A stretch of 64,000 nucleotides of DNA from CAWBJO01 sp963789175 (GCA_963789175.1 CAWBJO010000003.1:124001-188000), one strand, 5' to 3'. Shown: positions 25,539 to 34,396, counted from the stretch's first letter. Translations and numbers: made by a program. The notes: generated by a model not told the origin, from the letters alone.

Positions 25539-26278
25539 CGCTGCGGCTCGCGGGCATTGCGGATCATGGCCAGCGCGGCTGCGGCATCGAGACGTCCGTC
25601 GTAAAGCGCGCGTCCCGTGACGGCGCCTTGGAGAATGCGGCAGTCGGGCTCGAGCAGCCGGGCTATATCGGCGAGAGAGGCAATGCCGCCGCTGGCAATG
25701 ACGGGAATGGACACGGCGCGGGCCAGGGTAAGAGTCCCGTCCACATTGATCCCGGTGAGCGTGCCGTCCTTCTCGATATCGGTATGAATGAGTGCGGCCA
25801 CGCCGGTGTCCTCGAGACGCTGCGCCAACTCGACAGCCGTCAAGTCCGAAAGCTTGGCCCAGCCTTCGGTGGCGAGGCGACCGCGCTTGGCGTCGAGCCC
25901 GACGGCAATGCGGCCGGGGTGGGCGCGACAGGCGGCCTTCACCAAGGGCGGATCGTTGACGGCCGCGGTGCCCAGGATCACCCGCGCCACGCCGCGCTCG
26001 AGCCACAGGGCGACGTCGCGCAGGTCGCGAATGCCGCCGCCCAGCTGCACGGGAATCTTCACGGCCGCGAGGATCGCGGCGATGGCGGAACGATTGCCGG
26101 AGGTGCCTTTGACCGCCGCGTCCAGATCGACGACGTGCAGCCATTCGAAACCCAGCGCTTCGAAGGCGCGGGCCTGGGCGGCGGGATCGTCGTTGTAGAC
26201 GGTGGGTGCGCTCGGGTCGCCGCGCGTCAGTCGCACGCAGCGTCCGTCCATCAAATCAATCGCCGGAAAGAGGATCAT
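25532..26278 (-). CDS. hisA: ProFAR isomerase HisA
   Basis: Amadori isomerase in histidine synthesis. 248-residue half-barrel duplication related to HisF: MILFPAIDLMDGRCVRL, VQLGGGIRDLRD, ALIHTDIEKDGTLTG and IPVIASGGIAS. The ATG at 26278 overlaps the hisH stop as ATGA. A GTG nine bases upstream would add three residues inside hisH and is less likely. Confidence 0.97.
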   Translation of the reverse strand: MILFPAIDLMDGRCVRLTRGDPSAPTVYNDDPAAQARAFEALGFEWLHVVDLDAAVKGTSGNRSAIAAILAAVKIPVQLGGGIRDLRDVALWLERGVARVILGTAAVNDPPLVKAACRAHPGRIAVGLDAKRGRLATEGWAKLSDLTAVELAQRLEDTGVAALIHTDIEKDGTLTGINVDGTLTLARAVSIPVIASGGIASLADIARLLEPDCRILQGAVTGRALYDGRLDAAAALAMIRNAREPQRC

Positions 26279-26925
26279 GGGCGCCACGCAAGGAAATTGG
26301 CGAGCAGGCGGCGGCCGAGGGCCTGGCTCTTCTCGGGATGAAACTGCGTGCCGGCGAGGTTGTCCCGGGCGATGGCGGCGACGATCGGCCCGCCGTAGTC
26401 GGTGGTCGCCACCACCGCATCACCATCGTCGGGGTGAAGCGCGTAGGAATGCACGAAATAGGCATGCGGCCCCTGCTCGCCACCTCCAAGGCCGTCGAAC
26501 AGGGCGTGCGGACGGGCGACGTCGATGGCGTTCCAGCCCATGTGCGGTACCTTGGCACCTGCGAAGTCCGGCTCGATGCGGCGCACGGTCCCCGGAATCC
26601 AGCCGAGCCCGTCCGTCTCGACGAATTCGAGGCTCCTCGAGGCCATGAGCTGCATGCCGACGCAGATGCCGAGAAACGGCCGCGCCTTCGCCTGGACCGC
26701 CTCGTTCAGCGCCGACTCGAGCCCGGCGACCGAGTTCAAGCCCTCGCGGCAATCCGAGAACGCGCCCACACCGGGCAGCACGACGCGGTCGGCTCGGCGG
26801 ACTTCGTCGGGCGCAGAGGTGACGGCGATCGACGCATCAAGGCCGGTGTCGGTAGCGGCGCGCTCGAGGGCTTTCAGGACCGAACGCAGATTTCCCGAAC
26901 CGCAGTCGACAATGGCGACCCGCAC
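26275..26925 (-). CDS. hisH: Imidazole glycerol phosphate synthase, glutaminase subunit
   Basis: Class I glutamine amidotransferase that feeds ammonia to HisF. 216 residues. The catalytic triad is visible: nucleophile cysteine in LGICVGMQLM, and histidine and glutamate in GTQFHPEKSQ. The N-terminus VRVAIVDCGSGNLRSV uses a GTG start whose G overlaps the DUF2628 stop (TAGTG). ATGA overlap with hisA downstream. Confidence 0.97.
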   Translation of the reverse strand: MRVAIVDCGSGNLRSVLKALERAATDTGLDASIAVTSAPDEVRRADRVVLPGVGAFSDCREGLNSVAGLESALNEAVQAKARPFLGICVGMQLMASRSLEFVETDGLGWIPGTVRRIEPDFAGAKVPHMGWNAIDVARPHALFDGLGGGEQGPHAYFVHSYALHPDDGDAVVATTDYGGPIVAAIARDNLAGTQFHPEKSQALGRRLLANFLAWRP

Positions 26926-27326
26926 TATGCCGGTCCCGGTTGCGGCCCGGCGGCGGCCGGCAGCGACTGGCCGCGCGCGAAGTAACGGAGCTCGGCTTCC
27001 TCGAGGCTGCGCCCGATGCTCGTTCCCTCCTCGACATATCCCCGGCGGGCGGCGGCGCGACGACGCAGGTTGTTCCCCTCGAGCCCCAGCCAGAGACCGA
27101 GGAGCGCGAACAATCCGAACACGGACGATCCGTCGAGCGCGAACGCCCATTCGAGAAGCGCCAGTGCGATGAGGGCCAGGACGTACATCACGAACGAAAA
27201 CCAGAGCTGGCGGGCCGGCAGCCAGATGAACGGGAAGAAGAAGGCCGGCCAAGCGAAGCCCTCCTTGATGAAGAGGACATCCTCATTGCCGGCAGCCGGC
27301 ATGCGATGAACCGAATAGAGTTTCAC
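26925..27326 (-). CDS. DUF2628 membrane protein in the histidine operon
   Basis: 133-residue DUF2628 protein. After a short polar N-terminus (MKLYSVHRMP) come hydrophobic stretches at about residues 25-45 (WPAFFFPFIWLPARQLWFSF), 45-62 and 68-82 (VFGLFALLGLWLGLEG), then a charged tail with a glutamate/arginine helix. It lies between hisB (4 bases upstream) and hisH (1-base overlap), so it must be co-expressed with histidine enzymes. I recall this placement from other Rhizobiales. Function unknown. Confidence 0.88.
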   Translation of the reverse strand: MKLYSVHRMPAAGNEDVLFIKEGFAWPAFFFPFIWLPARQLWFSFVMYVLALIALALLEWAFALDGSSVFGLFALLGLWLGLEGNNLRRRAAARRGYVEEGTSIGRSLEEAELRYFARGQSLPAAAGPQPGPA

Positions 27327-27330
27327 GGCA

Positions 27331-27924
27331 TCAATCCTTCAACGTGCCCTTGGTGGATGGAACCCGGTCTGCCTGGCGCGGATCGATTTCCACTGCCTCC
27401 CGCAACGCGCGGGCCAAGGCCTTGAAGCAGGATTCGATCCGATGATGGTCGTTGTCGCCATAGATCGCCTCGACATGCAGGGTCACACCGGCATTGAAGG
27501 CGAAGGCGCGGAACCATTCGACGAAAAGGTCGGACGGCATCTCGCCGATGCGCGAATGGGCGAAGTCGAGCCTGCAGACGAGAAACGGCCGGCCGGAGAT
27601 GTCGAGCGCGACGCGGCTCAAGGCGTCATCCATGGGGATGAGGGCGGCACCGTACCGGCAGATGCCCCGGCGGTCGCCGAGAGCCTTGGCGAATGCCTGG
27701 CCCAGCGCAATTCCGACATCCTCGGTCGTGTGGTGCGGGTCGACATGCAAGTCGCCGGCGGCCCGAACCGTCAGGTCGATCATGGAGTGGCGGGAAAGCT
27801 GCTCCAGCATGTGGTCGAGGAAGCCGATGCCGGTCGTGACGTCATACTTGCCGGTCCCGTCGAGCGACAGCTCGACCTTCACCGACGTTTCCGCGGTCCG
27901 GCGCTCGACGACAGCGTTGCGCAT
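27331..27924 (-). CDS. hisB: Imidazoleglycerol-phosphate dehydratase
   Basis: Manganese enzyme that dehydrates imidazole glycerol phosphate. 197 residues, monofunctional (no phosphatase domain). Metal-binding histidine clusters are visible in GFLDHMLEQLSRHS, DPHHTTEDVGIALG and the second repeat YGDNDHHRIESCFKAL. AAGGGGG about 8 bases upstream supports the ATG at 27924. It is the first gene of the leftward unit hisB-DUF2628-hisH-hisA-hisF-hisE-coaA and diverges from hslV. Confidence 0.97.
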   Translation of the reverse strand: MRNAVVERRTAETSVKVELSLDGTGKYDVTTGIGFLDHMLEQLSRHSMIDLTVRAAGDLHVDPHHTTEDVGIALGQAFAKALGDRRGICRYGAALIPMDDALSRVALDISGRPFLVCRLDFAHSRIGEMPSDLFVEWFRAFAFNAGVTLHVEAIYGDNDHHRIESCFKALARALREAVEIDPRQADRVPSTKGTLKD

Positions 27925-28026
27925 GTAACCCCCTTTCCGCGACCCGCGGCTATAGCAGTTGCCCCCGGCCTTGGCGAGGGCCGAAAGGAAAGCGTTTCAT
28001 CCGTCATTCCAATGGTTAAAACGCAT

Positions 28027-28055
28027 CTTCCCTGAAGGTCGCGCAGCGCCTACAT
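28027..28055 (+). promoter_or_regulatory. Candidate RpoH promoter for hslVU
   Basis: CTTC at 28027-28030, 18 bases, then CCTACAT at 28049-28055. Compared with CTTG-N18-CYTATNT there is one mismatch in each element, with the same spacing as the dnaK promoter. It ends 28 bases before the hslV ATG. Heat-shock control of hslVU is known in other proteobacteria, which adds weight. Confidence 0.4.
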
Positions 28056-28083
28056 CTTAGGCTTTCGCTCAACGAGGAGCAGC

Positions 28084-28650
28084 ATGTCGCAGAACGAACG
28101 CATTCCGGCCTGGCACGGAACAACCATCCTGATGGTGCGCAAAGGCGGGACCGTGGTGCTGGCCGGCGACGGCCAAGTGAGCATCGGCAACACCGTCGTC
28201 AAGGGCAACGCCAAGAAGGTACGGCCGCTCGCCGGCGGTCAGGTGCTCGCCGGCTTCGCGGGCGCCACCGCCGATGCCTTCACGCTGTTCGAACGGCTCG
28301 AAGGGAAGCTCGAGCAGTATCCCGAGCAGCTGACGCGCGCCTGCGTCGAGCTGGCCAAGGAGTGGCGAACGGACCGCTACCTGCGCCGGCTGGAGGCGAT
28401 GATGATCGTTGCGGACCGCAAGGTGAGCCTCGTCCTCACGGGCACCGGCGACGTGCTCGAGCCGGAGCACGGCACGATCGCCATCGGGTCCGGAGGTAAT
28501 TTCGCGCTTGCCGCGGCGCGGGCGCTGATGGACACGGATCTTTCCGCCGCCGACATCGCGCGACGCGCCATGCAGATAGCCGCCGAAATCTGCGTCTTCA
28601 CCAACGCCAACCTCGTCCTCGAGTCGCTGGAGGCCAATACCGATGACTGA
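28084..28650 (+). CDS. hslV: ATP-dependent protease subunit HslV (ClpQ)
   Basis: Threonine peptidase that forms a dodecamer capped by HslU. 188 residues. The catalytic Thr follows a 12-residue leader (MSQNERIPAWHG before TTILMVRKGG), so a short propeptide is probably removed. Other landmarks are VLAGDGQVSIGNTV and GSGGNFALAAARAL. GAGGAG precedes the ATG. Its 3' end overlaps hslU by 8 bases, ensuring joint synthesis. Confidence 0.97.
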   Translation: MSQNERIPAWHGTTILMVRKGGTVVLAGDGQVSIGNTVVKGNAKKVRPLAGGQVLAGFAGATADAFTLFERLEGKLEQYPEQLTRACVELAKEWRTDRYLRRLEAMMIVADRKVSLVLTGTGDVLEPEHGTIAIGSGGNFALAAARALMDTDLSAADIARRAMQIAAEICVFTNANLVLESLEANTDD

Positions 28651-29947
28651 GTTTTCCCCGCGCGAGATCGTCTCCGAGCTCGATCGGCACATCGTCGGCC
28701 AGAAGAACGCCAAGCGCGCGGTCGCCATCGCGCTGCGCAACCGCTGGCGCCGACAGCAGCTCGAGCCGGCGCTGCGCGAGGAGGTCATGCCGAAGAACAT
28801 CCTGATGATCGGACCGACCGGGGTGGGCAAGACGGAAATCGCCCGCCGCCTCGCCCGTCTCGCCAACGCGCCGTTCATCAAGGTCGAAGCCACCAAGTTC
28901 ACCGAGGTCGGTTATGTCGGACGCGACGTAGAGCAGATCGTGCGCGACCTGGTCGAAGTCGGCATCTCGCTGGTGCGCACGCAGCGGCGCAAGGACGTAT
29001 CCGCGCAGGCACAGCTCAACGCCGAAGAGCGGGTGCTCGACGCCCTGGTCGGAACCGGGTCGACGGCGGCAACGCGCGAAGCCTTCCGCAAGAAACTCAG
29101 GTCCGGCGAGGTCGACGACAAAGAGATCGAGATCCAGGTCGCCGATTCAGGCTCGGTCCCATCGCTCGAAATCCCCGGCATGCCGGGTGCGTCGGTCGGG
29201 ATGGTGAACATCTCCGAAATGCTGGGCCGAGCCTTCGGCCCGCGCACCAAGCCGAAGCGCCTGACGGTGAAGGAAAGCCACACCATTCTCATCTCGGAAG
29301 AGAGCGACAAGCTGCTCGACCAGGAAAAAGTCGTACAGGAGGCGATCGCCACGGTGGAGAACACCGGGATCGTGTTCATCGACGAGATCGACAAGATTTG
29401 CGCGCGAAGCGAGCGCGTCGGCGCCGACGTGAGCCGCGAGGGCGTGCAGCGCGACCTCCTTCCCCTGATCGAGGGAACGACGGTGAGCACCAAGCACGGG
29501 CCGGTCAAGACCGACCACATCCTGTTCATCGCATCGGGCGCCTTTCATATCGCCAAGCCGTCCGATCTCCTGCCCGAGCTGCAGGGGCGGCTGCCGATCC
29601 GCGTGGAGCTCAAGGCCCTCAACGAAGACGATTTCCGGCGCATCCTCACCGAGCCCGAGTCGAGCCTCATCAAGCAGTACACGGCGCTTCTCGGAACCGA
29701 GGGCGTGACCCTGAACTTCACCGACGACGGCGTCGCAGCGGTGGCCAGCGTGGCGGCGCAGATCAATTCGAGCATCGAGAACATCGGGGCGCGGCGCCTG
29801 CACACAGTGCTCGAGCGCGTGCTCGACGAGGTGAGCTACGGCGCCTCCGACATGACCGGACAGACGGTGAGCGTCGACCGGGGTTTCGTCGAGGGGCATA
29901 TCGGCGACCTCGCCAGGAACACCGACCTGTCGCGCTTCATCCTTTGA
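28643..29947 (+). CDS. hslU: ATP-dependent protease ATPase subunit HslU (ClpY)
   Basis: AAA+ unfoldase that feeds substrates to HslV. 434 residues with Walker A GPTGVGKTEIARR (about 55-67), the I domain between about 110 and 240, Walker B IVFIDEIDKI, and the C-terminal tail ending in DLSRFIL, which in this family inserts into HslV. Convergent with the HTH gene; the last 11 bases overlap. Confidence 0.98.
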   Translation: MTEFSPREIVSELDRHIVGQKNAKRAVAIALRNRWRRQQLEPALREEVMPKNILMIGPTGVGKTEIARRLARLANAPFIKVEATKFTEVGYVGRDVEQIVRDLVEVGISLVRTQRRKDVSAQAQLNAEERVLDALVGTGSTAATREAFRKKLRSGEVDDKEIEIQVADSGSVPSLEIPGMPGASVGMVNISEMLGRAFGPRTKPKRLTVKESHTILISEESDKLLDQEKVVQEAIATVENTGIVFIDEIDKICARSERVGADVSREGVQRDLLPLIEGTTVSTKHGPVKTDHILFIASGAFHIAKPSDLLPELQGRLPIRVELKALNEDDFRRILTEPESSLIKQYTALLGTEGVTLNFTDDGVAAVASVAAQINSSIENIGARRLHTVLERVLDEVSYGASDMTGQTVSVDRGFVEGHIGDLARNTDLSRFIL

Positions 29948-30311
29948 CGCGGCGGGCCAGCACCTGATTGAGCTCGGCAAGGAGGCGGTCGAGATCGCGG
30001 TCATCCAGCGCGGCGATGTGGAAGGCGAGCTTGTTGCACAGCTCGGTCGCCCGCGGCGCCAGACCGGCAGTCTTCGATACGACACGCGGGTGCGAGAGAT
30101 TGGCGAGGCGCACGAGCTCCTCGGCATCGTCCCAGATGACGTTGAAATAGGCGATGACGCGCTGGATGAGGTACCAGCTCGGGCGGCCGCGGCGGCCGTG
30201 CTCGAGCGCCGAAAGATAAGCGGGCGACACGCCGATCGACCGCGCCATGTCGCTCAAGGTGGCGTTGCGCAGGGCGCGGAGCTCGCGCACCTTCTCTCCG
30301 AAGGGCGTCAT
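29937..30311 (-). CDS. XRE-family helix-turn-helix protein
   Basis: 124 residues. Residues about 6-60 form a lambda-repressor-like HTH (VRELRALRNATLSDMARSIG followed by VSPAYLSALEHGRRG). The remainder is helical (ELCNKLAFHIAALDDRDLDR), possibly for dimerisation. Targets are unknown. Its start overlaps the Smr stop (ATGA), so it is coupled to smr and mltA. Confidence 0.88.
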   Translation of the reverse strand: MTPFGEKVRELRALRNATLSDMARSIGVSPAYLSALEHGRRGRPSWYLIQRVIAYFNVIWDDAEELVRLANLSHPRVVSKTAGLAPRATELCNKLAFHIAALDDRDLDRLLAELNQVLARRVKG

Positions 30312-30922
30312 CCCTCGCCCTCGCGGCGTCGCTTCAAGTGGACATAGTAGGCGCCGCCGCCGCCGTGCCGCGGATGGGCGGGCTGGAAGCCGTTGACCAG
30401 CCGGCTCATGTCCGGTTCGTGCAGCCATTCGGGTAAAAGGCGATGAAGCCTGCCCTGGCGTTCGGGCACGTGATAGCCCGATGCGCCATGCAAAGTGGGG
30501 CCGGCATACGGCGAGGCACCCTTGCCGGTGATGATGAGGACGAGCCGAAGATCGCGGCGGCGCGACTGATCGAGGAAGCGGACGAGCCGGGCGTGGGCCT
30601 CGGCAACGGAGTGCCCGTGGAGATCGAGGCGCGCTTCATATTCGAGCTGGCCGCGGGTGAGCTTCTGCCGGGTGCGACGATCGATGCCGGTGAACGTGGC
30701 CGGCGGCTTCGAGACAACCGCAGTGCCGCGGCGCGGGGCGGCGCGGTCGGCGGCCGGCAGGGCGGGTGGCGACTTCGCGGCAGGCTGGCGGGGCGCGGCG
30801 GACCGCCGACGCGGCTCCTTGGTCTTGTGGGCGAGAGGCCGCACGGCCATCGCGACGTCCTCCCAGAGATGGAGATCGGGCACGAGGTCTCCGGCGGTCG
30901 AACGTGGCTTGCGCGTCGCCAT
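30308..30922 (-). CDS. Smr-domain protein
   Basis: 204 residues: a basic, proline- and alanine-rich N-terminal half (about 25-75) that looks disordered, then an Smr domain (about 90-200) with the nicking-nuclease motif LDLHGHSVAEAHARL and the later LIITGKG. Stand-alone Smr proteins are linked to nucleic-acid cleavage and, in some bacteria, to rescue of collided ribosomes; the role here is not determined. It lies between mltA and the HTH gene and is translationally coupled to the latter. Confidence 0.9.
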   Translation of the reverse strand: MATRKPRSTAGDLVPDLHLWEDVAMAVRPLAHKTKEPRRRSAAPRQPAAKSPPALPAADRAAPRRGTAVVSKPPATFTGIDRRTRQKLTRGQLEYEARLDLHGHSVAEAHARLVRFLDQSRRRDLRLVLIITGKGASPYAGPTLHGASGYHVPERQGRLHRLLPEWLHEPDMSRLVNGFQPAHPRHGGGGAYYVHLKRRREGEG

Positions 30923-30927
30923 GGAAT

Positions 30928-32133
30928 CTACTTTTCCGCGGCGAGACGATCGGCAAGCGACAATGGCAGGAGCGCGATCATGCGGCCGCGACCTTTCATG
31001 AGCCCGGCGCGCGATGCCGCGTCATCGCCGGCGCCGAAGAAGATGTCTCCCCGCACAGGACCCTTTATTGCAGAACCGGTGTCCTGGGCAATCATCAGCC
31101 GGCGGAAGGGTTCGGTATCGTTAAGATCGCCCTTGGGGACCGCGGTATCGACCCAGAGAGGCGTCCCGAAAGCCCAGATGGAGCGATCGACCGCCAGGGA
31201 GCGGCCCGGCGTAAGGCCGACGAGCTGGGCGCCGGGCGGTCCCAAACCGTCCACGGCCTCGACCTCGCGGAAGAACACGAAAGAGTCGTTCTCCCACATG
31301 AGGGCCCGCGCCGCGCCGGGGTTCGCCGCCATCCACCGGCGGATCGCCTGCATGGAATTGTCGGCGAGGGCGATCTCGCCGCGCTTGGCCAGGACGCCGC
31401 CGATGGCGGTGTATGGAAGCCCATTCTTGGCGGCAAACGCCAGACGGACGACCTTGCCGTCGGGAAGCCGGACGCGACCCGATCCCTGGACGTGAATGAA
31501 GAAGGCATCGGCCCAGGAGGAAAGCCACAGGATCTCGAGTCCGCGGCCCGCAAGGCCGCCCGCCTCGATCTCGCGGCGCGTCAAGTAGCGGGCGGGAGCG
31601 TCGGCGACGATGCGTCCGTAGCGAAGCCCGAGACGCTCGGCAGCGCGGTCATCGAGCGGCACGAGGTCGGGAGGACGCGAATAGATGGGCACGTTGTAGA
31701 TATCGGTCCGACGGCGGGAGCCGAGGGCCTCCGGTTCGTAGTAGCCGGTGAACAATCCCTCGGGGCCGCCCGGGCCATCGATTTCGAATGGATGGAAATG
31801 GCGCTCGAAGAAACTGCGCGCATCAGCCGGCGACAGACCGTTGCCGGCGGCGATGGCGGCCTTGCAGACGGCGAGCCAGTCGTCGCGCGAACCGCCAAGG
31901 GCGGACGGGCGCGCGAAAGCCCGGCCGGCATCGACGATCTCGCGGCAGGACCTCAGGAAGGCGGGCCACGCCGCATCCAGCGCGTCCGATCCCCAGCCGT
32001 CCACCGCCGCGAAGGAAATGCGACGCAGGATGGGCCTCGCACTCATGGACCAAGCCGCAGCGGTGAAACCAGGAGCGGCCGCCGCGAGCAGAAGAGAGAG
32101 GACGAGGCGCCTATCGGGGTGCCTCGGTCGCAA
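30928..32133 (-). CDS. mltA: Membrane-bound lytic murein transglycosylase A
   Basis: Cleaves peptidoglycan glycan strands to 1,6-anhydromuropeptides in the periplasm. The double-psi-barrel core and 3D domain are recognisable from LFTGYYEPE, IHVQGSGRVRLPDG, and the C-terminal LMIAQDTGSAIKGPVRGDIF with the catalytic aspartate in QDTG. A signal peptide (RRLVLSLLLAAAAPGFTAAA) fits a TTG start at 32133, overlapping Tim44 by 23 bases. An ATG at 32187 would overlap by 77 bases and put about 20 polar residues ahead of the signal, so it was not used. No lipobox is evident. Confidence 0.88.
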   Translation of the reverse strand: MRPRHPDRRLVLSLLLAAAAPGFTAAAWSMSARPILRRISFAAVDGWGSDALDAAWPAFLRSCREIVDAGRAFARPSALGGSRDDWLAVCKAAIAAGNGLSPADARSFFERHFHPFEIDGPGGPEGLFTGYYEPEALGSRRRTDIYNVPIYSRPPDLVPLDDRAAERLGLRYGRIVADAPARYLTRREIEAGGLAGRGLEILWLSSWADAFFIHVQGSGRVRLPDGKVVRLAFAAKNGLPYTAIGGVLAKRGEIALADNSMQAIRRWMAANPGAARALMWENDSFVFFREVEAVDGLGPPGAQLVGLTPGRSLAVDRSIWAFGTPLWVDTAVPKGDLNDTEPFRRLMIAQDTGSAIKGPVRGDIFFGAGDDAASRAGLMKGRGRMIALLPLSLADRLAAEK

Positions 32134-32839
32134 CGAGCGTCCAGTTCGGGTCCTTGGACTGCACGTCGCGTTCGAAGGTCCAGACATCCGTCACTTCGCG
32201 AATCTTGTTGGTATCCCCACTCAATACATCGCCGGCCGCGTTGCGGGTGACAGTGATCATCTGGCTCTGGAAGCGCACCGTCACGGTCGCCTTCCTGCCG
32301 GCGAGATCGGCCGTCACGATCTCGGCCTTGTTGATGCCGACGAAGTCGGTGTCGAGGATCTCGCCCTCCTCCTTGCGGCGGTCGATGTCCTTGAGGAACC
32401 CGTCCAGCACGTCGCGGGCGAGAAGCGGCTTCAGGGCCTGCTTGTCCCCCTTCGCAAACGCAAGGACGATCGACTCGTAGGCTACCTTGGCGCCCTCTAG
32501 AAACGCAGCGCCGCGGAACTGCCGGTCGGCACCGGCGATCTTCTCCAGTCCCTTGGCGACGGCGGACCCTTTCGGCGCCAGACCTTCCCAGGCCGGCGGC
32601 AGCGGGGCGCCACCGCCCGGCACCTCTGCCTCGCGCCCGGCGACGGCCTCGGTCGGCCGGGCGGGCCGCTCGGGCAAGGGCTGTGGCGCCGTCTTCTCGA
32701 AGGTGTCGCGGCGGGCGTAGGGATCGAAGGGCGGTCGCTCGTTGCCCGTGCGACGGCCGAGCACCGAGCCGAGCCGCCAGAAGATGACGACGGCAATGGC
32801 CAGGATGATGATGTTCAATGGGTCGAAGATGTGGTTCAT
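32111..32839 (-). CDS. Tim44-like domain membrane protein
   Basis: 242-residue inner-membrane protein: a single N-terminal helix (INIIILAIAVVIFW-type, residues about 9-22), a charged and proline-rich linker (about 30-95), and a Tim44-like domain (about 100-240) with AYESIVLAFAKGDKQALKPLL. Its mitochondrial relative anchors Hsp70 at the import channel; the bacterial role is poorly defined, though it is exported-protein related by fold. It overlaps mltA and is divergent from secB. Confidence 0.9.
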   Translation of the reverse strand: MNHIFDPLNIIILAIAVVIFWRLGSVLGRRTGNERPPFDPYARRDTFEKTAPQPLPERPARPTEAVAGREAEVPGGGAPLPPAWEGLAPKGSAVAKGLEKIAGADRQFRGAAFLEGAKVAYESIVLAFAKGDKQALKPLLARDVLDGFLKDIDRRKEEGEILDTDFVGINKAEIVTADLAGRKATVTVRFQSQMITVTRNAAGDVLSGDTNKIREVTDVWTFERDVQSKDPNWTLVATEAPR

Positions 32840-33075
32840 CGCCTTGTCTGTCTGCAGGCCATCCGGCCTAGCCCACTCAGGTGCTTAGAATATGGCATCC
32901 GACGTCGGGCTGTCATGGCTCTTTCCGTTAGGAGTAAATAGGCAGGCCCGAGCGTGCATTCCAGTGCTGGAATCCAGCCGTGCTGTCAGCTTGCGGTCGA
33001 TTGGGAGACATGATAGCCACAGAACCGCGGAAAGCCTTTGGCAAAAGGCTCAATTCAAGAGGCGCGTGACGAAAA
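32840..33075. promoter_or_regulatory. Divergent region Tim44 / secB with a palindromic site
   Basis: This 236-base gap holds no gene. fxsA, which in many relatives sits here, is absent. A near-perfect dyad ATTCCAG-TG-CTGGAAT lies at 32958-32973 and could be an operator shared by the two divergent genes. No protein is assigned to it. Confidence 0.35.
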
Positions 33076-33678
33076 ATGGCGAAGTCCGGCAAGTCGGCAT
33101 CCAAGAAGGACGTTCCCAAAGCCCTCAATGGCGGCAGCGAGGCGCCCATCGCCACCGTCGACCTGCCCGTCAAGGAGGAAGGTGCGGCCGCCCCGGCAAG
33201 CGGGTCGTCGGCGGCACGGACCTCCACCCAGCCGCAACTCAAGATTCTCGGGCAGTATCTGAAGGATCTGTCCTTCGAGAATCCCAACGCACCCCAGTCG
33301 CTCAACCAGCAGTCGGGGCCGCCGGAGATCAACATTTCGGTCAACGTGAATGCGCGACCGCTCGCGGCGCACGACTACGAGGTGGAACTGCATCTCGAAG
33401 CCAAGGCCTCAAGCGCCGACAAGGTGGTCTTCGCCGCGGAGCTTCTCTATGCCGGCGTCTTCCGGCTGGAAAACGTGCCGCAGGAGGCCTTGCAGCCGGT
33501 GGTGCTGATCGAGTGCCCGCGCATGCTGTTTCCCTTCGCGCGCCAGGTGCTTGCCGACGCCACCCGCAACGGCGGATTCCCGCCGCTCATGCTCGACCCC
33601 ATCGATTTCGCGGGCATGTATCATCGGCGAGCCGCCCAGGCCAAGGCGCAGACGACCGCCAGCCCGCAGCAGGCCTAG
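33076..33678 (+). CDS. secB: Protein-export chaperone SecB
   Basis: Tetrameric chaperone that keeps preproteins unfolded and passes them to SecA. The SecB fold occupies about residues 52-185: LKILGQYLKDLSFENPNAP, INISVNVNARPL, and the C-terminal ARQVLADATRNGGFPPLML. An N-terminal extension of about 50 lysine-, alanine- and serine-rich residues is longer than in enteric SecB. The TAG stop shares CTAG with dnaQ. Confidence 0.95.
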   Translation: MAKSGKSASKKDVPKALNGGSEAPIATVDLPVKEEGAAAPASGSSAARTSTQPQLKILGQYLKDLSFENPNAPQSLNQQSGPPEINISVNVNARPLAAHDYEVELHLEAKASSADKVVFAAELLYAGVFRLENVPQEALQPVVLIECPRMLFPFARQVLADATRNGGFPPLMLDPIDFAGMYHRRAAQAKAQTTASPQQA

Positions 33679-34373
33679 CTCAAGCGACCGGCAAAACGCA
33701 GCCAGAGAGCGCCCTCGCCCAAGGCCGCGACGAGGCCGCCATGCGCGGCAATCTCGATCTCGGTCAGGCGCGGCGGCAAGGGTCGCGGGCGCGAATAGGC
33801 ACGCACGCTGCCCGACTCCATCATGGCGGCCTTCTTCGCCTCTACCAGCATCATGGCCGCCTGGCGTCCGCCGATGAGCTCGATATAGACCTCGGCGAGG
33901 AGCTCGGCGTCGAGCAGCGCGCCGTGGCGGGCGCGCCGCGTGGCATCTATCCCATAGCGCTTGCACAGGGCATCGAGGCTGTTCGGTCCCATGGGATGGC
34001 GCTGACGGGCGAGGAACAGCGTGTCGACCGTCCGGTCGGGTGAGATCAGGCCGCGCCTGGCCAGGGTGAACTCGGCGTTGAGAAAATTGAGGTCGAAGGC
34101 GGCATTGTGAATGACGAGCCGGGCATCGCCGAGAAAGTCGAGGAGCTCGTCGACCACGGCGGTGAAGACCGGCTTGTCGCGGAGAAAGTCGATGCTGAGC
34201 CCGTGAACGGCCAGGGCTTCCGGCGGCATGTCGCGCTGGGGATTGATGTAGCGGTGAAAGCGGGCGCCGGTGGGGACGTGATGCAGAAGCTCGATGCCGC
34301 CGATCTCAACGATGCGGTGGCCGGATGCGGGGTCGAGCCCGGTCGTTTCCGTGTCGAGAATGATTTCGCGCAT
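33675..34373 (-). CDS. dnaQ: DNA polymerase III epsilon subunit (proofreading exonuclease)
   Basis: 3'-5' exonuclease of the replicative polymerase. 232 residues of DEDDh type: ExoI D7 and E9 (ILDTETTGLD), ExoII in VIHNAAFDLNF, ExoIII in HGALLDAELLAEVY. The C-terminal 50 residues, which bind the alpha subunit, are basic and proline-rich (YSRPRPLPPRL). Last gene of the leftward run ppsR-maf-aroE-coaE-dnaQ; 23 bases after coaE. Confidence 0.96.
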   Translation of the reverse strand: MREIILDTETTGLDPASGHRIVEIGGIELLHHVPTGARFHRYINPQRDMPPEALAVHGLSIDFLRDKPVFTAVVDELLDFLGDARLVIHNAAFDLNFLNAEFTLARRGLISPDRTVDTLFLARQRHPMGPNSLDALCKRYGIDATRRARHGALLDAELLAEVYIELIGGRQAAMMLVEAKKAAMMESGSVRAYSRPRPLPPRLTEIEIAAHGGLVAALGEGALWLRFAGRLS

Positions 34374-34396
34374 GCCCCACTCCGCGCCGCCGCGAC

